This document shows, piece after piece, positions 24,960-36,068 of a stretch of DNA of 64,000 nucleotides. Source of the stretch: Sipunculus nudus. Lineage: Eukaryota > Annelida > Sipuncula > Golfingiida > Sipunculidae. Numbering within the stretch: the stretch's first letter is position 1; the number at the start of each line of letters is the position of its first letter. Where the stretch lies: contig CM049306.1 of NCBI GenBank assembly GCA_026874595.1, forward strand, positions 66,160,019 through 66,224,018, in the 5' to 3' direction. The notes beneath the pieces are model-generated. The model was given only the letters and a program-made list of their open reading frames with translations. It searched no databases and was not told where the DNA came from. The position numbers and the translations under genes are program-made.

Positions 24960-27082
24960 ATGATAACTTCGCGTATAGGTACGATCACTTGACATAGACG
25001 GCAACTCATGTAACTACCAGTTGTTTCAAGTTTACCCACCAGGTGGCAATATCGGTGGCCTGAAAAGGAACAAGCAGCTGCACATAGTGCTCCTGCTCAA
25101 ATATTTTCTAAGTGCCATTTCAATTGCAGTAACATTTAAGCACATTTTGAATATGCTTAAAAAGTGCTTTTTATATGCCTAAACTGTGCTTAAAGCATGC
25201 TCCATTCATACTTCTATTGTGCTTTTTCTGTGCTTCTTGACTGTGCTTAAACTATGTTTTTTTTCTGTAAGGGTTAGCTCAGACTGTAACAGGAACAGTT
25301 ATTGTATAGTCAAATCATTCATTATTCTTATTAAAAATAAAGAAGGAAAAAACAGTTCATATATAATCTTTTAATGTGACATGTAACATTGTGACAAGAA
25401 TGCAATATTCAAGTTAGGCCCTACAGTTTAGTTTATTCAGAACTGCTCATGTTAATTTATTTTCCAATTCTGACCCTCTGAATTTACAGGTAACATTTAA
25501 AAATTAATTATTACAACAGTAATTATTATGTGTCGGTGCATTCCTGCACATGTTAAACGTATTCCATGAATCAGCTAGTAGTCCCCCAGCCAAGGATAAT
25601 AAATGACATGCTGTCAACAAGAGCAGATAAGAGGCTGCTCATCTGTACAGGGGTAGGCCTCTCAGCACTAGCCAGTTCTTAATGAAATTTGTGGTGGCAC
25701 ATCTTGTAACAAGTTGTGTGTAAATTAAAATAAAATTATCATAGAAAAAAATAAAACATAATTCTTTTTTATATTTACTCTAATATTTTAGGCTTCTATC
25801 TTAATTGGACATTTGCGTTTACACCGTTCCCAATCTGAATCATAAAACTTCACGATCTACGATCTCATCAACTATTTATAGCCTAACTGTCAAAGTATAT
25901 TAACGTACATGGGCACGACATCGTTCTGTCTAATCAAGTTATATAAAGGTTGTTTCAAAGTGAACAAAACCCATGTTTCATTCAATTAAAAACGATTTCG
26001 CAAGAACTGGCGTTATATTTCTGTGAAAAGAAAGTGCCGGTTCCTCCGTGACATGTCAAGTGCGGGCATATAAGAGAGTCTCTGCGTGTTGTGATATGAT
26101 ACACAACAAGCTTACTTTGAAAACGAGCACAAGTGAAAGCGCTATCAAGAAAACGGGGACAGCTTGTTCTTGGCATGTTAATTAGGGTCAATGCATAAAT
26201 TATGCAAAGTACCTACTCCTATTCCTGACAAAAGTTCATGTGACTCCATCGCTTTCTTCATCGTGAAGGCTTTGAAGAATGCCCCCGTGCAATTCCTTTT
26301 GACCAGTTATGACGTGAGCGTATAGATGAGTTAGAATACCGCTTTAGTTTTGATTAAACTGGACAAAGTTTGCATTCAGCGTGATTATTTTCCCAAAAAG
26401 CAGACCTTTGACATTTTGCATGCATTACAAAGTCGGGCGCACTGCGTTCAGGGGATTGCCGTTTGAAAGCAGGGGATTCCCCTGAATCGTAAGGGGTCGC
26501 GTGCCTGAATATTAATAGCCCTAAAGGTCAGGCACACGGCATGTTTTTAGGGTCAACTCGCGGGTCACACTTTACACCTGTTACGGTAAGCCATGGGTCA
26601 TAACATACAGTCATGCGAGCTACGATGTTTGATAGCCAACGCAGCGGCCTCTGTTTGACAGTGAATGTGGTGCAGGTCACTATTGCAAACTGATATTAAA
26701 CGATTCAGGATTTCTGAAAGCTCTGAGGATTTGGAAATGCCGATGTCATGTGACTTAGTGAAGAAAATTCCAATTTTTTTCCAGATTACCCAGACTCCTT
26801 GTCAAGTTGCAAATTCCGTCTCAAAATGCGTTTTCTGCGAATTCCGTCCGTTTCCCGCGATCACAGAAAATCATTGGCTCTACTATTTTTTTTTCAAGCT
26901 ATACAAATTATGAAGCAGTTATGAAGGGAACAATTTTCATTAGTGGACTATATGTTTTCCTCAGTGTCAAGCTGGTCAGCTGTGTCATCTCTGACAAAAT
27001 CAAATATGATATGTTGCAGTTAAAAAGACTTGGGCCTTTTGTTTCAATGGTTTAAGTGTAGCCTAATTTATTTTGGGATAAT
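24960..27082. other. Low-repeat non-coding region
   Basis: This is the longest stretch in the window without recognisable family A-H text. 25130-25260 is rich in 'tgcttaaa' and 'gtgctt' phrases. Several ORFs of 60-90 codons exist (for example 26665-26913 plus, 25982-26191 minus) but none has recognisable motifs, and none is long enough to call. It may be host intron or intergenic DNA, so it is a candidate region for missed small exons. Confidence 0.5.
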
Positions 27083-28240
27083 TGTATCCGCCAAAACAGA
27101 GTTTTGCGGATACTATGTTTTCAGCTGCACGCTGCCGCCACCGCGTAGGTGTCTGGAGAACTCCTCCGTAACCGCTGGGCAGCATTTTACGAAACCCGGG
27201 ATTATATTTGGGTCACATGTGAACTGCTGCGCCCCGATTTTCCTCTGCGCTCTACGTCCTTTTGTTCGCCTGTTTCTACACATAAACCCACATATCTTGG
27301 TAACCGTTTGACGGATCAGGAAAATTTTTTTGCACAAATGTAGCCCTTGGAGAGCTTTATAACATACACAAAAAATGGTGGCGCCACCTGCAACCATGTT
27401 TGCAGTGTCCATCTGTTCGTCTGCCTTGGGTTAAAATCACTCATATCTCTGCAGTGATTTGACTAATTCACCTGAAATTCGGCATGCGTATACATCCTGG
27501 ACAGCTTTTCTGATTTTATGACAGGTGGCGCCACCTACATTCATGTTTTCGCTGCAGACATCCAAGCTCATATCTCGGGAACCGTTTGACAGATTGGGCC
27601 AAAATTTTGCATGTGTATAGATCTCACATAGCTCTTTATCATACACAAAACTGGTGGCGCCAACTGCAGCCATTTTTGCACAGCTCCCGTCTGTTTGTCT
27701 GCCATGGGATAAAATCACTCATATCTCGGCAGTGGTTTGACATATCTGCCTAAAATTTTGCAGGTTTATACATCCCCGACAGCTCTCTTGATTTTATGAC
27801 AGGTGGCGCCACCTGCATTCTAGTTTATGCAGCAGACATCCAAGCTCATATCTTGGGAACCGTTTGACCGATTGGGCCAAAGTTTTGCATGTGTACAGTT
27901 CTCACATAGCTCTTCATCATACGCAAAACTGGTGGCGCCACCTTCAACCATTTTTGCACAGCGTCCATCTGTTTGTCTGCCACGGGCTAAAATCACTCAT
28001 AAACATATAGTGGTTTGACTTATCTGCCTCAAATTTTGCATATGTATACAACTTGGACAGCTTTTTGGATTTTGTGGTAGGTGGCGCAACCTTCATACAC
28101 CATTTGGCTGCAGACATCCATGCTAATATGCAACACTTCACTCTATTTCCCCTTGCCACTCAATCCATGCCTCACATCACCCGTTCCACTCTGATTTAGG
28201 CGGATACACGTAGTCGCTTGTCGACTACCCGTATTCTAGT
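27083..28240 (-). mobile_element. Complete family B element, minus strand
   Basis: Read on the minus strand it begins ACTAGAATACGGGTAGTCG at 28240, then the hairpin GTAGTCG-acaag-CGACTAC, and ends at the bulged hairpin GTATCCGCAAAAC/GTTTTGGCGGATAC at 27083. The interior array carries the 12-bp palindrome GGTGGCGCCACC at 27377-27388 and several more times up to about 27940. Non-coding. Confidence 0.82.
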
Positions 28241-28548
28241 TAAAGTTTTTGTGATGTCTTTTTTTTTGATACTGATCAAAGGTACAGTTATGCTACAATA
28301 TAGGTAAACTGTGCTGATTATATGGCTGGCAGTCAAGCTGAGCTGTGCTTCTTGACTTACAGCCCAGGGGGTCTTTCTAAACACCGAAAAGTACCGAAAA
28401 GTTAACGAAAAGTACTGAAAAGTACCGGAAAGTTACCGAAAAGTACTTAAAAGTACCAAATAGTTACCTAAAAGTAATTGAAAAGACTTTAAAAGCACAT
28501 TTTAGTTAATGTTATCACTAAAAATTACCAAAAATTAGGTTCAGCCTG
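28241..28548 (+). repeat. Degenerate 10-11-bp tandem repeat
   Basis: From 28381 to about 28490 units resembling 'ccgaaaagta' or 'ccgaaaagtta' follow one another with increasing divergence. The rest of the interval is unremarkable. No gene. Confidence 0.7.
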
Positions 28549-28783
28549 TCAGTAGATCTGATTTTGGGAATACAATTGAACCTTAATCAAACAAAGTCAT
28601 ATACTTGGAAAAAAAGTCTCTAGCTTAAAAAATTTTCATGTTAAGTGAGCAAATATTTTTCCTGATTTTTACAAAATCTAGTATTTTCAAGCCCACAACT
28701 TAAAGTAATTGCACTGAACAGTCTTAATTTTTGGCATGTATATAGGAAACATATAGGAGAATACTCTTGGGATAAATTAAGAA
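28549..28783 (+). repeat. Family A core-repeat fragment
   Basis: It matches the second half of the 670-bp A core ('atctgattttggga', 'catatacttgg', 'ggcatgtatataggaa'). It is cut by the A3 left end at 28784. Confidence 0.65.
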
Positions 28784-29019
28784 CAAGGGACCCATGGGTC
28801 ACAGCGCTCAGCTGTTATATATGATCAAAAAATATGATTTAGAAATGAGGCACATGCTGGTTTTGTGTGGTAATAAATGTAAGCTGTATTATAAGTTGTT
28901 GGTGTTTAGCTTATGCATGATTTTGATAGTATCTTTGGAGGCAGGGAAGAGGATTGATTTCATTTATTTTATTAACAAATGGAGTGCTATTGTCACACAG
29001 ATTTTGACTTGGCCATATA

Positions 29020-30026
29020 CTGTGGTTGCCTTTTTATGGGCGGGGCTGAATTTTTCGCGGTTTTTGTATTTTTAAAAGTTTCATGGGGTTCCTTTTTTGC
29101 GCTCTATCATAAGTCTAGTAGTATATTTTATTATCAAATATGAAACTATGAACTGTAATGACAACATTATTTCATAAACGGCTGATTTCACTGTTATCCA
29201 GGTCTACTATTTCTCTGTCTGGATATCGCATGTTCGAACAGTCAAGGACGGCTGAGCCGACACGTGCGGGAAGAATTGAACCCGCTGGCTGTAATTAGTT
29301 CATGGCCAAGGCTCATTCAAAACAACTAACATTCAACTCTTGCGGCAATTTTGCCCCATAATGAACTGTGACATTTCAAATATATTCAAAGTTCACGTCA
29401 TCGCTAGCCAATCAAACATCGTTAGCCGCGTCATGATTTCGGGAGTGACAGAATTATTCCTTTATACAATTACAAGGTGGCGCTACCCAAGCGGCTACGT
29501 TCACTACTTTAGTGGTAAATTTTATTTATTTACAATTACTAAATACGGCACAATATGAAGGAGTGCCTTCTACTCAATATTCATTTTAAGCGGCAGTGGA
29601 TGTCACCTGGCTTGGAACACATACAAGTAATTTTAAAATATTACTGCCCAGCGGGCATTGACACTTTCCAGACTTCAGTCCTGTGCCGGGTGGCAGGAAA
29701 CACTGACAGGGGCGCCCAACCGGTCAGCTCATCCCTGCAAAGGGTCACGGTTTTTGCATCTGAGCAAACCGGTATTATTTTAAATGGGTCCTGTTTTTAA
29801 TTCTCCCTGAATCACATAAAATATATGCGCGAGGCTCGATGGACATCACCAGGTACCTGAAGATTAATCTCAACTGTCGCCAACTATAATATAACGGCAG
29901 CTACTGAAATTAACGATCTTAGCCTGGTATATATGCATTCAAAACTGCGTGGTTTCAATTTCGTGGTCAGAGAGCGACCGTGATATCGCGAATTTGAAAC
30001 CATCGCAAATAAGAAGACAACCACAG
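29020..30026. mobile_element. TA-flanked inverted-repeat MITE of about 1 kb
   Basis: The ends are CTGTGGTTGCCTTTTTAT and, as reverse complement of the right end, CTGTGGTTGTCTTCTTAT. TA is present on both sides (29018-29019 and 30027-30028). Uninterrupted A3 copies read 'ccatataacttataag' here, with a single TA, so the element and its TA duplication are well supported. The interior holds no recognisable transposase. TA duplication suggests a Tc1/mariner-related source. Confidence 0.82.
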
Positions 30027-30114
30027 TAACTTATAAGCAGAACATATAATATAAGAGTTAAAGCTTTTATTAAAAAAATTTCCAATATTGTCCCAAATAT
30101 AATTTTTATTACAA

Positions 30115-31561
30115 ACTAGACATTTCTTGGCACCGCAGGTGCCAGAGTATCCCCAGACGTAGTAGGCCCCCCCCCCCCTTTATGAATAGACCCCCATTTT
30201 TAGCAGCATATACTGACACTTGCCATATTTATTGTTTCTTCCATCTAACAATCCACAATCTTGTTGAAGATGTTGGTCCTGTGACCTTGATCTTTTTAAA
30301 GATGTGTCCTGTGACCTTGACCTTTGACCTCATGACCCCAAAATCAATTCGGGTCTTGCTGTTCCAATGGGACATATGCAAGTCAAGTTTGAAAATCTAT
30401 ACCTCAATAAAGCAGGAATTATCATCCAGAAACTAATTTTTGGACAGATGGCTCCTGTGACCTTCAGCTTTGACCTTGTGACCTCAAAATTGATAGAGTT
30501 CTTCCTCTCTTGGCAGGAGAACTTTATGTGCAAGATGAAAGATCTGAGATGAAATTTTTGGCTGAAAATGCATCCACATCTTTTTAAAGATGTGTCCTGT
30601 GACCTTGACCTTTGACCTCATGACCCCAAAATCAATTTTGGTCTTGCTTTTCCAATGGGACATATACAAGTCAAGTTTGAAATCCATACATCAATAAAAG
30701 AAGGAATTATCATCCAGAAACAAATTTTTGGACAGATGGCTCCTGTGACCTTCACCTTTGACTTTGTGACCTCAAAATTTATATGGATCATCCACTATCG
30801 GCAAGTGAGCTATATATTCAAGATGGAAGACCTAGGATGAAAGTTTGGCTTAAAATGCATCCACAGTATCTTTTAAAATGCCAGTCCATTGACCTTGACC
30901 TTTGACCTCATGACCCTAGAACCTATAGGATTCTTACTTTAGTGGTGGGCCATACATAAGTCATGTTTGAAATCCATATGGCTATCAACACTGGAGATAT
31001 CATAAGAGGTGTGTGATTTTTACCATATATGGCAATATTCAAGGTCAAGGCCACTATCATAGGAAAGGTCATGACCCCAATTTAAATAAACATCATCCCA
31101 TAACCCATACCTATGTATATGCATAATATAAAAGAAATCTGTCCATAAGTTTGTGACTTATAATGCTCACAGTACTGTAAGGTGGCAATTTTGGGGATAT
31201 TAAACGGCACAAAAACAAGTAAAGAATAATAGGTGGCGCCACCAGTTTCTGGAAAATGACAACCCTATCCATGATCTTCCATCAACTTGATTTTGGGATA
31301 AATCCATGCAAGATTTCTTGAGATATTAAAGAATTTGTGTGATTTTCCCCAAAATTGGACCTATTCAAGGTCAAGGACACTATCCTAGTAAAGGTCGTGA
31401 CCTCATTTTAAATAGGCGTCGTCCTCTTACCCATATCTATACATATACCAAGTTTGGTAAAGTTCCGTGAAATATTTTTTGGGTTATCGCGCCAACAAGA
31501 TTTATATGCGGCGGCGGGACCGGTATGAAAACATAGTATCAACCGACTTTGTCTGGGGATA
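30115..31561 (+). mobile_element. Complete family C element
   Basis: The left end is ACTAGACATTTCTTGGCACC, with hairpin TGGCACC-gca-GGTGCCA, then GTATCCCCAGAC and a C run at about 30168-30177. The right end is ACATAGTATC...GTCTGGGGATA. The interior has a period of about 290 bp. Its markers are tgaccttgacctttgacct at 30312, 30600 and 30890. A GGTGGCGCCACC palindrome lies near 31232. It sits in A3 text at 'tttttattacaaa', and the flanks join without target duplication. Confidence 0.82.
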
Positions 31562-32644
31562 AAATAATAAGAGAATCATATGATTTTTAGCTCAGCTGAC
31601 TATAAGTCATCTGAGCTATAGTCGTGGTCCATTGTCCGTCGTCCGTCCGTCCGTAGATGTGGCACGTTTTGAAACCGTAAGACCTAGGAATCCAAAATTC
31701 AGCATAATGTTAGATGTCACCAAGATCTCCTACCAAGCCGAAAACTGGGTCTTTGCGACTTCATTCCTTTCAGAAATTAAGGAAAAACCTCAATTTTTTA
31801 TTAAAAACCTATTTTCACACTTCAGGACTGCCTAATATCAAAACCACTCATCTGTTTTTCGTCATATTTCCTATAAATAATCCTCTATATAATTCCTATG
31901 TACATGCCAGAAATTAGGTCTGTATTATATAATTTAAAAAAGTTATGGGCCCAAACATAATGCATTTTGTAAATAATCAGGAAAGAAATTTTATCACTTA
32001 ACACAAAACTTGTTAAAGCTAAGCACTTTTTTTCCAGTAATATTTCTTTTATTAATCAAAATTAAATTGTATACCCAAAATGAGATCAAAATCTTTTAAA
32101 TTTTTTAAAATATTAGCAAAAATAAAAAATTGGTACCTTAAATTTTGCCCAACTTTGACCAAGGCACGTTTTTTTGCTGTAACTGCTATGGATTTAATTT
32201 TCACAGCATGTTTTTGTTAGCATTTCAACTGTTAACATTAAAAATTTGAAACCAGTTGATCAAAAACTGTAGATTTTATTCAAGTTTTCAAGCACCATGT
32301 CACATATTGCTAGTGTTATGCAGTTTGCTAGAGCTCAGCTCCCGAGCTTCAGCTCTAAGTTCCTTAAATTTGGCATACAGTTAGATTTCTCCAAAATCCC
32401 CTACCATGCCAAGAATTTGGTCACTAGGACCTAATTCCTTCGAGATATCAATGAAAAACTTCATTTTTCCATTAAAAACCCATTGTTACACTTTAAGACT
32501 GCCTAATATCAAAACCACTGATCTGACTTTGATCATATATAATATACATATTTTTCTATACATTCGCTATGCACATGCCAGAAATGATGTCAGTATTGTG
32601 TATTTTTTTTAAGTTATGGGCCCAAACATAATGCACTTTGTAAA

Positions 32645-35600
32645 CAAGTGACCCATGGGTCATGACGCTCAGCTGACTGGGAAGAGATTCGCAAAAGGAA
32701 ATTTTATCATTAGAATGGTAGTATATACCCATTCAACTGAAGCATCAAACAGATTAACCAACAGGCCAAGATTTAGTCTGTATTTATATATCTCAAAAAT
32801 AGAGAAAAATGTGTAAACTTTTAAAACTAGAATACGGGTAACCGACAAGTGACTACATGTATCTGCCAAAATCGGATAGTGAGGCATGGATTGAGTGGCA
32901 AGGGGAAATAGAGTGAGGTATGTTGCATATTAGCATGGATGTCTGCAGCCTAAATGTGTATGTAGGTTGTGCCACCTACCACAAATCCAGAAAGCTGTCC
33001 AAGTTGTATACACCTGCAAAGTTTTAGGCAGAAAAGTCAAACCACTACATGTATATGAGCGATTTTTGCCCATGGCAGACAAACAGACAAACACTGTGCA
33101 AAAATCTTTGCAGGTAACCCCTCCACTTTTGTGTATGATAAAGACCTATGTGAGATCTAAACACATGCACAATTTTGGCCCAATCGGTCAAATGGTTCCT
33201 GAGATATGAGCTTGGATGTGTGCAGCGTTAACTAGAATGTAGGTGGCGCCACCTGTCATAAAATCAAGAAAGCTGTCCACGATGTATAAACCTGCAAAAT
33301 TTTAGGCAGTTATGTCGAACCATTTCAGAAAAATGAGTGATTTTAGGCCACGGCAGACTAACAGACAGACGCTGTGCAAACATTGTTACAGGTGGCGCCA
33401 CCATTTTTTGTGTATGTTACAGAGCTATCGAAGGGCTACATTTGTATAAATTTTATTTCCTGATCGGTCAAACGGTTCCCAAGATACAAGCTTGGATGTC
33501 ATCAGCGTGAACGTGAACGTAGGTGGCGCCACCTGTCATAAAATCAAGAAAGCTATCCTGGATCAATATGCATGACGAATTTCAGGTGAATTAGTCAATT
33601 CACTGCAGAGATATGAGTGATTTTAACCCAAGGCAGATGAACAGATGGACACTGTGCAAACATGGTTACAGGTGGCGCCACCATTTTTTGTGTATGTTAT
33701 AAAGCAATCCAAGGGCTACATTTGTATCAATTTTATTTCCTGATCGGTCAAACGGTTCCCGAGATATGAGGGTTTATGAGTGGAAACAGACCCACAAATG
33801 GACACTGGATAGAGAGGAAAGGTCAGAGGTCAACGCAAATTGGTTAGGCACCAGTTCACATGTGACCCGATAATAGGTGTAAGTTTGGGAAAAATCGGTT
33901 CATTATTCTCCGAGGAGCTCTCTGGAAACGAATGCCGCCGCGGTGGAGGAACTTGGTCAAAAACATAGTATCCGCAAAACTTCGTTTTGGCGGATACAAA
34001 AATACAGGTGGCTCCACCAGTCTGCAGAAACTAATAAAAACACTTAATGGTCAATATCCATGCAAAAAATCATGGTGATCTCTGCATTAGTTGTTCAGAT
34101 ACTTCAGTTTTTGTATCAAATTGTCCATTATTCTGAGGGATACTTCGGAGTCCTATAGCTTGAAGGATATGGGTAACAGAGACCTAATTTCAAGTTTCCA
34201 CAGGCACCTTTCATGGGCCTCCTTGCATGACAAGAATGAAGATTCTAGGTCCAGTTGTTGCGATTTGTACCCTGTTGACAGATAAACACATCTTTAAAGG
34301 TCTCAAAAAAAAGAAAAAAATTTGTAAAAATTTGAAAAAAAATAGAGGTGGCACACCCAGTCTGCAGAAACTGATGGAACAGCTCATGATCAATATGTAT
34401 GCCGAAAATCATGACCATCAGTGTTGTAGTTATTGAAATACTGCAGTTTTTGTATCAAATTTTCCATTATTCTGGGGGGGGGGGGGGGGTATTTTGGACC
34501 CATACAGCTTAAAGAATATGGGTAACAGAGACCTAATTTCAAGTTTCCATGGAGACTTTTCATGGGTCTCCCTGTGTGTCAAGAATGAAGATTCTTGGTC
34601 CAGTTTTTATGATTTGTGCCCTGTTAACAGATGTTCATATCTTTAAAGGTCTCAAAAATACAGAAAAATTTCGTAAAAAAAACCTAACAAATACAGGTGG
34701 TGCCACCAGTCTGCACAAACTTATGAAACACTCCATGATCAATATCCATGCAAACAATTATGGTTATCTCTGCATTAGTTGTTCAGATACTTTAGCTTTT
34801 GTATCAAATTTTCCATTATTCTGAGCTGTACTTTCGAGTGCCATAGCTCAAAGGATATGGGTAACAGAGACCAAATTTCAGGTTTCCATGGAGACTTATC
34901 ATGGGTCTCCCTGTGTGTCAAGAATGAAGATTCTAGGTCCAGTCGTTACGATTTGTACCCTGTTGACAGATAACTACATCCTTAAAGGTCTCAAAAATGG
35001 AGAAAACAATTCGTGAACATTGAAAAGAAGGTGGCGCCACCAGTCTGCACAAACTGATGAAACATCTCATGATCAATATGTATGTCGAAAATCATGACCA
35101 TCAGTGATGTAGTTAATGAGATATTGAAGTTTTTGTATGAAATTTTTGACTATTCTGGGGGGTAATTTTGGGCCCCATAGCTCGAAGGATATGGGTAACA
35201 GAGACCTAATTTCTGGTTTCCATGGAGACTTTTCATAGGTCTCTCAGTGTGTCGAAAATGAAGATTCTAGGTCCAGTCGTTACGATTTGTGCCACGCTAA
35301 CAGATGACAGCATCCTCAAAGGTCTCAAAAATAGAGGAAAAAATCGTAAAAAATCAAACAGTACAGGTGGCGCCACCAGTCTGCAGGAACTGATCGAACA
35401 TCTCATGATCAATATGTATGCCAAAAATGAAGACCATCAGTGATGTAGTTATTGAAATATTGAAGTTTTTGTATGAAATTTTTTACTATTCTGGGGGGTA
35501 CTTTGGGGCCCCTAGCTCGAAGGATATGGGTAACAGAGACCTAATTTCTGGTTTCCAAGGAGATTTTTCATGGACCTCTCAGTGTGTCAAGAATTAAGAT

Positions 35601-36068
35601 TCTAAGTCCAGTCTTTATGATTTGTGCCTTGTTAACAGATGTTCAAATTTTTAAAGGTCTCAAAAATAGAGAAAAAAATTCGTAAAAAATCGAAAAATAC
35701 AGGTGGCGCCACCAGTCTGCAGGAAGTGATGTAACATCTCATGATCAATATGTATGCCAAAAATCATGACCATCAGTCAAGTAGTTAATGAGATATTGAA
35801 GTTTTTGTATGAAATTTTTGACTTTTCTGGGGGGTACTTTGGGGCCACATAGCTCGAAGGATATGGGTAACAGAGACCTAATTTCTGGTTTCCAAGGAGA
35901 TTTTTTATGGACCTCTCAGAATCCCAAGTTACAAGGTTCTAGGTCCAGCGGTTACGATTTGTGCCTGGTTAACGGACGGACAGACGGACAGACGGACAGA
36001 CGGACAGACGGACGACGGACAAAGAGTGATCGCTATAGCTCAGATGACTTTCAGTCAGCTGAGCTAAA
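32645..36068 (+). mobile_element. A-ended element with a different, 336-bp core repeat
   Basis: The left end is CAAGTGACCCATGGGTCATG then GCTCAGCTGAC, and the right end is 'tatagctcagatgact' paired with 'agtcagctgagcta' then AAAA, after an ACGG/ACAG tract at 35975-36018. The interior is not the usual 670-bp core. It has six units of about 336 bp starting near 34006, 34347, 34694, 35029, 35364 and 35700, each opening with GGTGGCGCCACC or a variant plus 'agtctgca' and containing 'ggatatgggtaacagagacc'. A B element is inserted at 32826-33998. Non-coding. Confidence 0.8.
32826..33998 (+). mobile_element. Family B element nested three levels deep
   Basis: The left end is ACTAGAATACGGGTAACCG and the right end is 'catagtatccgcaaaac' with GTTTTGGCGGATACA. 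The interior array has the 278-bp period with GGTGGCGCCACC at 33242-33253 and again near 33393, 33524 and 33671. It splits the A-ended element at 32645-36068. Confidence 0.8.

Noticed and set aside
25268-25300. 'ggttagctcagactg' resembling an internal RNA polymerase III A box
   Set aside because: No matching B box or cloverleaf downstream. Chance similarity.
29262-29300. tRNA T-arm-like text 'gcgggttcaattc' on the minus strand
   Set aside because: The loop is too long for a tRNA T-arm and no anticodon arm or A box at the right distance is present. It is inside a MITE.
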